64,000 bases of DNA from Sphingomonas jaspsi DSM 18422. GTDB taxonomy: Bacteria > Pseudomonadota > Alphaproteobacteria > Sphingomonadales > Sphingomonadaceae. The stretch is from the NCBI RefSeq assembly GCF_000585415.1, contig NZ_KK073876.1:1733810-1797809 (forward strand). Direction: 5' to 3'. Position 1 is the stretch's first letter. Each line of letters begins with the position of its first letter. The notes under the pieces were generated by a model that did no database searches, had not been told where the DNA came from, and saw nothing but the letters and a program-made list of their open reading frames with translations. Of this stretch, positions 27,718 through 37,404 are shown one piece after another. The translations under genes were made by a program, and so were the position numbers.

Positions 27718-28140
27718 ATGGCTCACAATCCGCTGCTGGGACCGATCGTCGCGTTGGTCGCTTGGACGATCATCATGTTGTTCATCGGCGCCTCTCGCAC
27801 CATCAGCGCTGCGAAAACCGCCGACCTAAAGGGCGTACCGAAGGCCGCCCGCGCTCGCGATCTCGAAGGCCATATCCCGCTCGAAGCGACATGGGGTCGC
27901 CAGAATTACGAGCATCTGGTCGAACAACCGACCCTGTTCTACGCCATCGTCCTGGCGCTCGTCGCGATGGGCGATCATTTCGCCCTAAACCTCTATCTTG
28001 CCTGGGCTTATGTCGTGCTGCGGATCATTCACAGCATCGTCCAGCTGCTCGGAAAAGGTCGGTTCCTGCCCTTCATCCTGTCGACGTTGGCCCTGATCGG
28101 GCTGACGCTTCACGCAGGCATCGCGCTGCTTCACGGCTAG
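27718..28140 (+). CDS. MAPEG family membrane protein, copy 2
   Basis: This 140-residue protein is a tandem paralogue of the previous gene. It has the same opening (NPLLGPIVALVAW), core (NYEHLVEQPTLFYA) and RIIHSIVQ helix. GAGGAGA lies just before the ATG at 27718, 10 bases after the first copy's stop, so the two are co-transcribed. The pair may form a heteromer. The 3' end overlaps the convergent RNA methyltransferase gene by four bases. Confidence 0.88.
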   Translation: MAHNPLLGPIVALVAWTIIMLFIGASRTISAAKTADLKGVPKAARARDLEGHIPLEATWGRQNYEHLVEQPTLFYAIVLALVAMGDHFALNLYLAWAYVVLRIIHSIVQLLGKGRFLPFILSTLALIGLTLHAGIALLHG

Positions 28141-29324
28141 CGCGAAAAGGCGGCGGCCAGCTCGACATGCGTCGACCAGCGGAATTGCCCGACCGGTCGC
28201 ACCCATGACAGGCGATAGCCGCCCGCCACCAGTATCTCGGCGTCGCGCGCAAAGGTGGCGGGGTTGCAACTGACGTAGGCGACGCGCGGCACCGGCGAGG
28301 CGGCCAGTTCCTTCACCTGTTCGAGCGCGCCGGAGCGCGGTGGGTCCAGTACGACCGCGTCGAACACGCCAAGTTCGGTCCGGTCGTAAGGACGCCGATA
28401 CAAGTCGCGATGATCGGCGACGACCGACCCGCCTGACCGATTGGAGGCCGCCTTGAGCGCGAGCACCTCGTCTCGGGCCGCTTCCGCCGCAACGACGCGG
28501 GCGTCCAGCGCGAAGGCGAAGGTGCCGAGCCCGGCGAACAGGTCGGCGATCTGACCAGCCCCTTCGGTCACTTCACGCACCGCGTCGACCAATGCCGCTT
28601 CGCCGTCCTGAGTAGCCTGCAGGAACGCGCCGACCGCCAGCGGAACCGCGACCCCACCCAAGCCAACCGTAACCGGCCTTGGCTCATAACGCGCTTCGGG
28701 TCCGAACCCGTCGTCGATGCTGAGCCGTGCGAGCCGATTGGCCTCGCAAAACTCGGTCAGCGACTCAACCGCTTCCAGTCCTTCGACCGCGACTCCCTTC
28801 AGCAGCACGTCGACGCCCTGATCGGCGAGCGTAAGATGAACTTCCCCAGCCCGTTTGGCGGGCAGGATCGTCGCCAGCAACCGTCGCAGTGGCGCTAATA
28901 AGGCGAACAATTCGGGCCGCAGCACGTGGCATTCAAAGAGGTCGACGACCCGATTGCTGCCCCCCTCATTGAACCCGAGCATCACCCGATTGCCCGTTTT
29001 CAGCGCACGCAAGGTCGCCCGGCGCCGACTGTGCGGCGGCGACAGATGCGGCGCGCGGATCACCGTCGACAACCCGTGCTGGGCAAGCGCCCCTTCCACG
29101 CGGCTCCGGCAATAATCGGCGTAGGCGTTGTCGGTGAGATGCTGCAGCTGGCATCCGCCGCATGTCGGGAAGTGGCGACACGACGGCACCTGGTGCCCCG
29201 GCCCTTCGACCAGCGAGCCGTCGGCGCGCAACTGGTCGCCCGGCACGCCGAAGGGGACATGAATTCCGCTGGCGGTGACGCCGTCGCCGCGCGCCGCGAT
29301 GCGGACGATGGGTTCGCTGGACAT
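28137..29324 (-). CDS. RNA m5U methyltransferase, RlmD/TrmA family
   Basis: This is a SAM-dependent uracil-5 RNA methyltransferase. The 395-residue protein has iron-sulfur cluster cysteines (C49, C55, C58 in CRHFPTCGGC), a Rossmann-like SAM site (IADLFAGLGTFAFAL), DPPRSG and the catalytic Cys in YVSCNP. The N-terminal TRAM-like domain is short. Because tRNA U54 methylation is covered by TrmFO (46942-48288), a 23S rRNA target as for RlmD is more likely. It starts a few bases after nnrDE. Confidence 0.9.
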   Translation of the reverse strand: MSSEPIVRIAARGDGVTASGIHVPFGVPGDQLRADGSLVEGPGHQVPSCRHFPTCGGCQLQHLTDNAYADYCRSRVEGALAQHGLSTVIRAPHLSPPHSRRRATLRALKTGNRVMLGFNEGGSNRVVDLFECHVLRPELFALLAPLRRLLATILPAKRAGEVHLTLADQGVDVLLKGVAVEGLEAVESLTEFCEANRLARLSIDDGFGPEARYEPRPVTVGLGGVAVPLAVGAFLQATQDGEAALVDAVREVTEGAGQIADLFAGLGTFAFALDARVVAAEAARDEVLALKAASNRSGGSVVADHRDLYRRPYDRTELGVFDAVVLDPPRSGALEQVKELAASPVPRVAYVSCNPATFARDAEILVAGGYRLSWVRPVGQFRWSTHVELAAAFSR

Positions 29325-29331
29325 GGCGGGT

Positions 29332-30672
29332 TTAGCCGTCCGCCAGCGCGTCGATCAAATCGTCCGCGATCATGTCGGGACCCGCGCGCTCCGCTGCGCG
29401 TCCGTGCAGCCAGACGCCAGCGCAGGCCGCCTCGAACGATGCCATGCCCCTCGCCCGCAGCCCGGCGATGATGCCGGCCAGGACGTCGCCCGTTCCTGCG
29501 CTGGCCAGCCATGCCGGCGCCGGCGGTGCGAAGCCCAGGCGCCCATCAGGCGATGCTACCAGCGTGTCGGGCCCTTTGAACACGACGACATTCTGGCATG
29601 CCTTCGCAGCCGCCAGCGCCCGCTCTGCCTTGTTGCCTTCAATCTTGCCGAACAGTTTGACGAACTCGCCTTCGTGAGGCGTCACGATCGCGTCGTGACC
29701 GATCAGCCGCTGCGGCTCGCCAACCAGGCCGATGGCGTCGGCATCGATCACCTTGGGCGCCTTCGACGTCAACGCCAGCGTCAGCACCACCGGAATGTCC
29801 CCGAGCCCCGGCCCGACCAGTACGCATCCGATGCGCTCGTCGCTCATGTCGGCGGTATTGAGCTGGACGATGCTGTCGGGGAGATCCTCGATCGGGATAG
29901 AGGTGGACAGGCGCACATAGCCAGCGCCCGCCTTTGCGGCGGCCTTGGCTGCGAGGGCGATCGCGCCCGGCATCGTGCCGGCAAGCGCATGGACCAGCCC
30001 CCGGTCATATTTGTGGCCGTCCTCTTTCAGCGGAGGAAGCTGCGGTTCGCCTATTTCGAACCATTGTCCTGCGGTTTCGACGCCGATGTCCGCAATCACG
30101 ACGCGGCCCATGTGATGCATTGCAGGCGCTAGCCGATGCGATGGCTTCAATGCGCCGAAGGCCACGGTCAGATCATATTGCCCGACGGGCGACAGGATCG
30201 CCCCGTCGTCAGTCGAAACGCCGCTTGGAAGGTCGCAAGCCACGGCGATGGCGGCCTGTTCCACCAAGTCTGCAAGACGTTCGGCGACTGCAATCTCGAG
30301 GCCGCGGCTGAGACCGGTGCCGAACAGGCAGTCGATAATCAAAGGGGCAGGATCGACGTCGGTAAAGGGCTCTACACTGCCTTCCCACTTACCGCGCGCC
30401 CACCGCGCCGCCTCGCTGGATGGCTCGGACAGCGCAGCCACCGTCACGGGAAAGCCCTTCCCGGCAAGGTGGCGCGCCGCAACATAGCCGTCGCCGCCGT
30501 TGTTGCCGGGGCCGCAAAGCACCAATGTGGGGCGAGGTCCGGTGAATAGCACCACGGCATCGGCAAGGCCGCGACCGGCGCGTTCCATCAGGGTTTCGAC
30601 ACAGGTGCCGGCGGCGATCGCGGACTGTTCGGCTGAGCGGATCGCCTCGGCGGTAAGGATTGGGCGGGTCAT
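29332..30672 (-). CDS. nnrDE: bifunctional NAD(P)H-hydrate repair enzyme
   Basis: This enzyme repairs hydrated NAD(P)H with an epimerase and an ADP- or ATP-dependent dehydratase. The 446-residue protein has an N-terminal NnrE domain (VLCGPGNNGGDGYVAARHL and CDLPSGV) and a C-terminal ribokinase-like NnrD domain with VTPHEGEF and SAGTGDVLAG. I chose ATG 30672 because the family starts with an N-terminal helix like TAEAIRSAEQSAIAAG. It follows ispE by 11 bases. Confidence 0.94.
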   Translation of the reverse strand: MTRPILTAEAIRSAEQSAIAAGTCVETLMERAGRGLADAVVLFTGPRPTLVLCGPGNNGGDGYVAARHLAGKGFPVTVAALSEPSSEAARWARGKWEGSVEPFTDVDPAPLIIDCLFGTGLSRGLEIAVAERLADLVEQAAIAVACDLPSGVSTDDGAILSPVGQYDLTVAFGALKPSHRLAPAMHHMGRVVIADIGVETAGQWFEIGEPQLPPLKEDGHKYDRGLVHALAGTMPGAIALAAKAAAKAGAGYVRLSTSIPIEDLPDSIVQLNTADMSDERIGCVLVGPGLGDIPVVLTLALTSKAPKVIDADAIGLVGEPQRLIGHDAIVTPHEGEFVKLFGKIEGNKAERALAAAKACQNVVVFKGPDTLVASPDGRLGFAPPAPAWLASAGTGDVLAGIIAGLRARGMASFEAACAGVWLHGRAAERAGPDMIADDLIDALADG

Positions 30673-30683
30673 GCTCCGCGCCC

Positions 30684-31490
30684 CTAGCGCAAAAAGGTCG
30701 CCAGATTCCACCATTTCTCGGGACAAGCGAAGGCGGCACGGGTTCGATCGGCCTCGCTGTCGAACAGTGCAAAACAGGTCGCCCCGCTACCCGACATGCG
30801 GGCGATGGCGGCGCCCGGCTGCTCTTCCAGCCATTGCAGCACTTCGCCAATTTCAGGCACCAGCGAGATTGCGGGTTGCTGCAGGTCATTCCGCCCTTCC
30901 CGCCAGTCGGCGAGCGGTCCACGATCCATGCCATCCCATACGGCGAACACTTGTGGGGTCGACAGCGGAATGCGCGGATTGACCAGCAGCACCGCTGTTC
31001 CCGAGAGACTGCCCACGTCAATTACTTCCAGCTGCTCGCCAACCCCGGTCCCCCGCGTCGTCATGCTCAGCAGGCACGCCGGGACATCGGCGCCAAGTCG
31101 GGGCGCCACTGCGGCCGCATGGCCCGGGTCGATCTTCCAGAACCGAGTCAGGAGGCGAAGCGCAGCCGCGGCGTCGGCGCTGCCCCCGCCGATTCCACTC
31201 GCAATCGGCAGGCGCTTGTCGAGTGTGATCGCTGCTCGCGCTTCGACATCGGCGGCCTGCGCCAGCAGCTCAGCCGCGCGCCAGACAAGGTTGTCACTGC
31301 CCGCCGACAGGCCCGGCGCGAAGGGCCCCTCAATCGCCATCCCCAGGCGTTCCGACGTCTCGACATGCAGCATGTCGCCGTCGGTGCAGAACGCGAACAG
31401 CGTCTCAAGATCATGATAGCCGTCGGCGCGTCGCCGCCGCACGTGGAGCGCGAGATTGAGCTTGGCCAGCGCCGGCTCCGACAGCCGCAT
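30684..31490 (-). CDS. ispE: 4-diphosphocytidyl-2-C-methyl-D-erythritol kinase
   Basis: IspE phosphorylates CDP-methylerythritol, the MEP step between those of the IspDF fusion at 8204-9340. The 268-residue GHMP kinase has the N-terminal AKLNLALHV with the substrate Lys, the ATP loop PIASGIGGGSADAAA and the C-terminal MSGSGATCFALF. The ATG at 31490 shares a base with the stop of the upstream TPR gene (TGATG); the much longer upstream frame overlaps that gene and is not part of IspE. Confidence 0.95.
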   Translation of the reverse strand: MRLSEPALAKLNLALHVRRRRADGYHDLETLFAFCTDGDMLHVETSERLGMAIEGPFAPGLSAGSDNLVWRAAELLAQAADVEARAAITLDKRLPIASGIGGGSADAAAALRLLTRFWKIDPGHAAAVAPRLGADVPACLLSMTTRGTGVGEQLEVIDVGSLSGTAVLLVNPRIPLSTPQVFAVWDGMDRGPLADWREGRNDLQQPAISLVPEIGEVLQWLEEQPGAAIARMSGSGATCFALFDSEADRTRAAFACPEKWWNLATFLR

Positions 31491-33175
31491 CAGGGTGCGG
31501 CGTTGGCCGGATTGAGGCCGTTGTCGAGTTTCGACTGAAGCCTGTCCTTGACCTTGTCCGGCGCGGTGACCAATGCCGCCGTCCAGGAAAAGCGCGCTTC
31601 GATCCGGCGTCCTGCCTTGAACAGGGCATCGCCGAGATGTTCGTGGATATCGGATTGGGCCGGATCCCCCGCGGCGGCGCGGCGAAGCGTATCGATCGCT
31701 TCGGGCAGATTGCCGCGCTTGTAGAGTGCCCACCCAAGCGAATCGGTAATCGACGCATCGTCGGGGCGCATTGCGCTAGCCTTGCGGATCATCGCTTCGG
31801 CCGCGTCGAGATCCTCGCCGCGCTCGAGTTTCCCGTAGCCTAGGAAGTTGAGCAGGATCGGATTTTCGGGTTCCAGCGCGAGGGCCTGCTTGAGATCGGC
31901 CTTGGCATCCGCCCAGCGGTCGACCTCCTCCAGGCTTGATGCACGTAAAAGGTAGAGCGACCACAGGCTCGACTGCGCACCCTCGGCGGTGGCGGCGTCG
32001 ATTGCCCGGCCGTAAACCTTGGCGGCTTCGGCGTGGCGGTCGAGCTCGCCCAACACGTCGGCCAGGCGCGTGATGTCGACGACCGGCGCATCGGCAGCAT
32101 TGGCCAAGGCTTCGACCCGCTGCAGGGCCTCGGCATCGCGGCCGTTGCGGCTGAGGATCCGCGCTTCTAGGTCCAGCGCGTCGCCCGCGAAAAGGTCGTT
32201 CGGCGGAATTGAACGCAGCGTATTAAGCGCCCCGTCGGTCACGCCGCCGCCATCGAGGAAAAGGGCCGAAAGGATCGTCGCACTGTTGTTGTCGGGATCG
32301 GCATAAGCGGCGATGCGCGCAAGCGCGAGCGACAGTTCCTGATCCGCCTCCCCGCGGGCAAGGTCGGACGCAAGCGACATCAGAAGTTCGCCCATGGCCT
32401 TGGCCGGCGTGTCGAGCGCCGTGGGCAGGGCCTTGCCTGCCTCGATGGCCTGCCGTGCCCGGACCAGCGGCCCATCGTCGCCCGCCAGGATGGACAGCGC
32501 GGCCTCTCGCTCTCCCAGTCGCTGGAGACCTGCGGCGAGTTCGATGCGCTGGCGCGTGAAACCGGCGGGCTTGCCGACCACCGCCGCCTTGGCCGCGGCC
32601 ACGGCTTCGTTCCGCTTGCCCAGCGCAATCAGCATATGCGCGCGCTGCAAGGTCGCTACCGGCTTCAGCATCGAATCCGCCGGAAGCGCCGCCATCCGCG
32701 CGACGCCGTCGCCATTGCCGGCCATCGTATCGGCCCATGCTTCGACCAATGGCGCCAGCAGGTCGGTTTCGGTGCTGGTCGGCGCTTTTTTCAGCATTGC
32801 CAGCGCGTCGGCATATTTCCGTGCCTTGAGCAGGTCGACCGCAAGAAGCGTGCGACCGTCGAAACCCAGCTGTTCCGTCGGTATGCGTTTGGCGAGTGAC
32901 AACGCCAGCGGTGTATCGCCAGCCTGCAGCGCGATCGCCATGGCACGCCGGGCCAGCATCACATTGCCCGGATCGGACTTGAGGATGGAGGCATATAGGC
33001 GCGCCGACTTGGCGCCGTCGCCCTCCATCTCGGCCGTTCGCGCCTGGACGTAGGTCAGCAGGTCCGACGAAGTGCCGACCGGCTGGCGGGCTGCTGCACC
33101 GGCAGGAAAAGCGGCCGACGCCGCCAGCGCGATGGCCAACCAGGGCTTACATGTTGGGGTAATTGGGACCTCCAC
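31490..33175 (-). CDS. exported TPR-repeat protein
   Basis: The protein of about 550 residues starts with a hydrophobic signal-like segment (LAIALAASAAFPAGAAA) and is built of helical repeats of TPR type (for example the C-terminal ADAKADLKQALALEPENPILLNFLGYGKLERG and the following repeats). It is likely a periplasmic or envelope scaffold; no enzymatic motif is visible. The start is uncertain. GTG 33175, with GGAAGG upstream, overlaps the ETF-QO gene by 29 bases, while TTG 33139 would give a shorter signal without a clear site. It is translationally coupled to ispE. Confidence 0.82.
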   Translation of the reverse strand: MEVPITPTCKPWLAIALAASAAFPAGAAARQPVGTSSDLLTYVQARTAEMEGDGAKSARLYASILKSDPGNVMLARRAMAIALQAGDTPLALSLAKRIPTEQLGFDGRTLLAVDLLKARKYADALAMLKKAPTSTETDLLAPLVEAWADTMAGNGDGVARMAALPADSMLKPVATLQRAHMLIALGKRNEAVAAAKAAVVGKPAGFTRQRIELAAGLQRLGEREAALSILAGDDGPLVRARQAIEAGKALPTALDTPAKAMGELLMSLASDLARGEADQELSLALARIAAYADPDNNSATILSALFLDGGGVTDGALNTLRSIPPNDLFAGDALDLEARILSRNGRDAEALQRVEALANAADAPVVDITRLADVLGELDRHAEAAKVYGRAIDAATAEGAQSSLWSLYLLRASSLEEVDRWADAKADLKQALALEPENPILLNFLGYGKLERGEDLDAAEAMIRKASAMRPDDASITDSLGWALYKRGNLPEAIDTLRRAAAGDPAQSDIHEHLGDALFKAGRRIEARFSWTAALVTAPDKVKDRLQSKLDNGLNPANAAP

Positions 33176-34793
33176 CGCCTTCCGGAACCACCCAGTTGAT
33201 GTTCTGGGTCGGATCCTTGATGTCGCATGTCTTGCAGTGGACACAGTTCTGCGCATTGATCTGAAGCCGCGGTGAACCGCTGTCCTCGACGATCTCATAG
33301 ACCCCGGCCGGGCAGTAGCGTTGTTCCGGCGAATCGTAGCAGGCCAGGTTGACCGTGATCGGGACCTCCGGGTCCTTCAGCGTCAGGTGGATCGGCTGAT
33401 CTTCCTCATGGTTGGTGTTCGACAGGAACACCGACGACAGACGGTCGAAACTGATTTTCCCGTCGGGCTTGGGATAGTCGATCGGGTGGTAATGTTCCTT
33501 GCGTCCGATCTGGCTGTGATCGGGGTGATGCTTCAGCGTCCAGGGCGTCTTCAATTTCAGATAGTTCAGCCACATGTCGAAGCCGGCGAAGACCGTCCCG
33601 ATGGTCGACCCCCATTTCGCGACCGCCGGCTGCGCATTGCGCACGGTCTTCAGCTCGTCGGCGATCCAGCTCGATCGCACCGCAGGCTCGTAGGTCGACA
33701 GGACATCGCCCCTGCGATCCGCGGCGATGGCCTCGAACGCCGCTTCGGCCGCCAGCATCCCCGACTTCATGGCCGTGTGGCTGCCCTTGATCCGCGGCAC
33801 GTTGACGAAGCCGGCGGCGCAGCCGATCAGCGCGCCGCCCGGGAAGGCCAGCTGCGGGACGGACTGCCAGCCGCCCTCGTTGATCGCGCGGGCGCCGTAG
33901 CTGATCCGCTTGCCGCCTTCGATTTCGGCGCGGATCGCCGGATGGGTCTTCCACCGCTGGAATTCCTCGAACGGCGACAGATAGGGATTGCGGTAATCGA
34001 GTGCCGTAACGAAGCCGAGCGCCACCTGGCCATTTTCCTGATGGTAGAGGAAGCCCCCTCCCCATGCGTCGTCGAGCGGCCACCCCTGCGTGTGGATGAC
34101 ACGACCCGGATGATGTCTATCCGCAGGAACGTCCCACAGTTCCTTGATCCCGATACCGAAAACCTGCGGTCCGCTTTCCTTGCGAAGGTCAAAGATGCGG
34201 GTCAGTTCCTTGGTCAGGTGGCCGCGCGCGCCTTCGGCAAAGAAGGTGTAGCGCGCGTGCAATTCCATCCCCGGCTGGTAGTCGGGCTTGTGCGTGCCGT
34301 CGCGCGCCACGCCCATGTCGCCCGTTGCGACGCCCTTCACGCTGCCATCCTCGTTGAACAGGATTTCGGCCGCCGCGAAGCCCGGGAAAATCTCGACGCC
34401 AAGCGCTTCGGCCTGGCCAGCCAGCCAGCGGGTCAGATTGCCGAGGCTCAGCGTATAGGTGCCCTTGTTGTGCATGAAGGGCGGAGTGAAGAGGTGCGGG
34501 ATCGAAAAATGCTTCTTTCGCGTCAGCACCCAATGGTGGTTTTCGGTCACCGGGACATTGAGCGGCGCACCCTTGTCCTTTGCGTCGGGGATGAGTTCGT
34601 CGAGCGCCTTGGGGTCGAACACCGCACCTGACAGGATGTGGGCCCCGACCTCACTGCCCTTTTCGAGCACGCAGACCGACAGGTCGCGTCCCTTTTCTTC
34701 GGCCAGTTGTTTCAGGCGGATCGCGGCACTCAGCCCGGCGACGCCGGCCCCGACGACGACGACGTCATATTCCATCGATTCCCGCTGACTCAT
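33147..34793 (-). CDS. electron transfer flavoprotein-ubiquinone oxidoreductase
   Basis: ETF-QO passes electrons from fatty-acid and amino-acid oxidation flavoproteins to ubiquinone at the membrane. The 548-residue protein has an N-terminal FAD site (VVVVGAGVAGLSAAIRLKQLA), FAEGARGHL and GCAAGFVNVPRIKGSH. The C-terminal 4Fe-4S domain has cysteines in RYCPAGVYE and NCVHCKTCDIKDP. Length and domain order are those of the mitochondrial enzyme. ATG 34793 is preceded by GAGGA at good spacing. ETF subunits are not in this window. Confidence 0.96.
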   Translation of the reverse strand: MSQRESMEYDVVVVGAGVAGLSAAIRLKQLAEEKGRDLSVCVLEKGSEVGAHILSGAVFDPKALDELIPDAKDKGAPLNVPVTENHHWVLTRKKHFSIPHLFTPPFMHNKGTYTLSLGNLTRWLAGQAEALGVEIFPGFAAAEILFNEDGSVKGVATGDMGVARDGTHKPDYQPGMELHARYTFFAEGARGHLTKELTRIFDLRKESGPQVFGIGIKELWDVPADRHHPGRVIHTQGWPLDDAWGGGFLYHQENGQVALGFVTALDYRNPYLSPFEEFQRWKTHPAIRAEIEGGKRISYGARAINEGGWQSVPQLAFPGGALIGCAAGFVNVPRIKGSHTAMKSGMLAAEAAFEAIAADRRGDVLSTYEPAVRSSWIADELKTVRNAQPAVAKWGSTIGTVFAGFDMWLNYLKLKTPWTLKHHPDHSQIGRKEHYHPIDYPKPDGKISFDRLSSVFLSNTNHEEDQPIHLTLKDPEVPITVNLACYDSPEQRYCPAGVYEIVEDSGSPRLQINAQNCVHCKTCDIKDPTQNINWVVPEGGGGPNYPNM

Positions 34794-34906
34794 CCCTGTC
34801 CTCATTCCTGGTTTGCGGCGCTTCCTGTCGCGCCGCGCCATCTTTCCGGCCCGCCAGCCCTGCCAATTCCTTGACCGCGCCGTCAACCTTGGTCGACAGT
34901 AGCGCC

Positions 34907-35611
34907 GTGGGTGGGAATATCGAATCCTTGGATCGCGCGACGGTCGAAAGCCTGTTGGACTGGTGGCGACTGAGCGGCGTCGACGTCGCCGTCGACGACC
35001 AGCCGCGTGCCTGGTTACGCAGCGCGAGCCCGCTCCCGTCGCCCAAGACGGTTCCGCCCGCCGCTACGGCAAGTCCGGAAAATCTGGCGCAATTTCGCGA
35101 TTGGCTGTCGTCCGCCCACGACTTGCCGATGAATAGGCCCGGTGCCGTTCGCATCGCGCCACGGGGCGACGAGTCGGCACCCGTCATGGTGATCGGCGAC
35201 CTTCCCGACCGCGACGATGCGGCAGCCGGAAAACCGTTCGGGGGTGAGGCAGCCGAGCTGATGGAGCGGATGCTGAAAGCCATCGGGCTCGATTCGTCGA
35301 CGGCCTATCAGGCTTCACTGTCTTGTTTCCACGCCCCGGGCGCACGGATCGGGCGCGACGAGTTGGACCGCTGCGGCAGCATCGCGCGCGATCATGTTCG
35401 CCTAGCCAAGCCCGAGCGCCTGATCCTGTTCGGCGACGCCCCCGCACGCGCGCTGATCGGCGAATCGCTCGCACGGGCAAGGGGCCGGATCCACAAAGTC
35501 GAAGGCGTGCGCACGATCGCGACCTTTCACCCCCGCTGGCTGCTGCACCGACCGTCGGACAAGGCCCTCGCGTGGAAAGACCTGCAATTGTTGATGAGTG
35601 AGGGCGAATGA
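34907..35611 (+). CDS. uracil-DNA glycosylase-like protein with degenerate active site
   Basis: The 234-residue protein resembles family 4 uracil-DNA glycosylases: GKPFGGEAAELMERMLKAIGLD, ERLILFGDAPARALIG and TFHPRWLLHRP correspond to family segments. The usual active-site motif GEAPG reads GDLPD here. Of the four Fe-S cysteines only the C-terminal pair (SCFHAPG and ELDRCGS, 15 residues apart) is present. The N-terminal CxxC is missing. It may be inactive or have a changed function. GTG 34907 is my choice of start; TTG 34871 is possible. It overlaps the next gene by four bases (ATGA). Confidence 0.8.
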   Translation: MGGNIESLDRATVESLLDWWRLSGVDVAVDDQPRAWLRSASPLPSPKTVPPAATASPENLAQFRDWLSSAHDLPMNRPGAVRIAPRGDESAPVMVIGDLPDRDDAAAGKPFGGEAAELMERMLKAIGLDSSTAYQASLSCFHAPGARIGRDELDRCGSIARDHVRLAKPERLILFGDAPARALIGESLARARGRIHKVEGVRTIATFHPRWLLHRPSDKALAWKDLQLLMSEGE

Positions 35612-37362
35612 GGCGGACGGGCTTGCTGTTGTTGTCGGTGGTGGCGGCAGCGCCCCTTGGCGCCCAACCGGCGGACGACCCGCTGGCCCCCTTGTCCCCC
35701 GACGGCGATCGCGACGTCAGCGTCCCGCAGACCGACACCAAAGCTGGCGCCATCCAGCCGCCGAAGCTGCCGACCGTCCCGGTCGTCGTGCCACATGACT
35801 GGGCCGGCGTCCTGCGGGAAATCGACATCGGCGATTGGGAAGGCGCGCGGCAGGGCATTGCCGGCCTTCCTGACGACCCGCTCCGGCCCTACGCGCTGGC
35901 AGAGCTTTACGTTGCCAAAGGGTCGCCCAAGGTCAGCCAGCAGGCCCTGGTCGATCTGATTGCCGCCGCCCCCGAACTGCCGCAGGCGGCGCAGCTGGCG
36001 AAGATGGCAGCCGGCCGCGGCGACGCGATCGTCCCCACCTACGCCTATCCGCGACCGATGCTGAACCTTGGGGTCGCGCCGCGACGGACGAAAACCCGGC
36101 CAGCGGTCGGCGATCCCACCGCCGACCTTCTACGCGGACAGCTCGATCCGTTCGTTAAGGCCGACGATGGCCCCGGCGCCGAAGCGATGATGCTGGAAGC
36201 GATGACCACCATCGCTGTTCCTGAAGCGCGTGCAGAGCTGCTGCAGCGTGTCGCGTGGATCTACTATGTGGCCGGCCGCGACGACGACGCCCGGCGGCTC
36301 GGCGAACAGGGTCGCGCCGAAAATAGTGGTGAATGGGCGGGCCAGTCGGCTTGGATCAGCGGACTGGCCTCGTGGCGGCTTGGCGACTGCGCGTCCGCCT
36401 TCAATGCATTCAGCGACGCGGCGCGATTGATGCGTGACTGGGAACTCCAAGCGGGTGCCTATTTCTGGGCAGCTCGTTCGGCGCAGGCCTGCCGCCGCCC
36501 GTCCCTCGTTCGCGGCCTGCTGCAATCGGCAGCACGGTCGAACGAAACCTTTTACGGCATCCTGGCGCGCGAAACGCTGGGGATGGACCACCGGATGGCG
36601 CGGCCCCTGCCCCCGCGCGACTTGGCACGGCTTGAAATGCTGCCCAACATACGCCGGGCGCAATCGCTGCTGGCGATGGGCCGCCGCGCTGCTGCCGAAG
36701 AATTGATCCGGCACCAAGCAAAGATCGGCAATCCGTCGGATCATGCCGGATTGATCCGGGTCGCCGAAAAAATGTCGCTTCCGGGCGCCCAGTTCTGGCT
36801 GGCCCACTTCGGCCCTGCCGGCGCACGTGTCGACCCGGCCGATCGCTATCCGATCCCGGCCTGGGTGCCTTACAACGGCTGGCGGGTCGATCCGGCGCTG
36901 GCCTACGCCCATATCATCCAGGAGAGCAATTTCCGCACCGAAGCCGTCAGCGCTGCGGGTGCGGTCGGCCTGATGCAGGTCAGGCCTGGGACGGCGGGCG
37001 ACACCGCGCGGTCGCGCGGCCTGTCGTTCAGCGCCAGCTCGCTCAAGGACCCGTTGGCCAACATCGACTATGGCCAAGCGTTCATCGAACTGATCCGCAA
37101 TGCAGCCGCCACGAAGGGCCAGTTGCCCAAGGTGATTGCCGCTTACAATGCAGGGCCGCTTCCCGTCGCCCGCTGGACCATCAACGATCGCGGCGATCCC
37201 CTGCTGTGGATGGAAAGCATTCCCTACTGGGAAACGCGCTACTACGTCCCGACGGTCATGCGGAATATGTGGGTGATCCAAGGCCTGAAAGGCGAACCCA
37301 TCCCGACCCTCACCGCGCTCGCCCAGCATAAATGGCCCGCATTCCCGACCGTACGCCGCTAA
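35608..37362 (+). CDS. soluble lytic murein transglycosylase
   Basis: This periplasmic enzyme cleaves peptidoglycan between MurNAc and GlcNAc. The 584-residue protein has a signal peptide (LLLLSVVAAAPLGAQ), a long alpha-helical superhelical region (about 60-420) as in Slt70, and a C-terminal SLT domain. That domain has the catalytic Glu in AHIIQESNF, then SAAGAVGLMQVRPGTA, and the AYNAGPLPVARW motif. The start overlaps the UDG-like gene (ATGA). Confidence 0.95.
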   Translation: MRRTGLLLLSVVAAAPLGAQPADDPLAPLSPDGDRDVSVPQTDTKAGAIQPPKLPTVPVVVPHDWAGVLREIDIGDWEGARQGIAGLPDDPLRPYALAELYVAKGSPKVSQQALVDLIAAAPELPQAAQLAKMAAGRGDAIVPTYAYPRPMLNLGVAPRRTKTRPAVGDPTADLLRGQLDPFVKADDGPGAEAMMLEAMTTIAVPEARAELLQRVAWIYYVAGRDDDARRLGEQGRAENSGEWAGQSAWISGLASWRLGDCASAFNAFSDAARLMRDWELQAGAYFWAARSAQACRRPSLVRGLLQSAARSNETFYGILARETLGMDHRMARPLPPRDLARLEMLPNIRRAQSLLAMGRRAAAEELIRHQAKIGNPSDHAGLIRVAEKMSLPGAQFWLAHFGPAGARVDPADRYPIPAWVPYNGWRVDPALAYAHIIQESNFRTEAVSAAGAVGLMQVRPGTAGDTARSRGLSFSASSLKDPLANIDYGQAFIELIRNAAATKGQLPKVIAAYNAGPLPVARWTINDRGDPLLWMESIPYWETRYYVPTVMRNMWVIQGLKGEPIPTLTALAQHKWPAFPTVRR

Positions 37363-37404
37363 TTCGTTCTTTATTTGTTCTCTTCGTTCGGGCATGCTTG
37401 ATCC

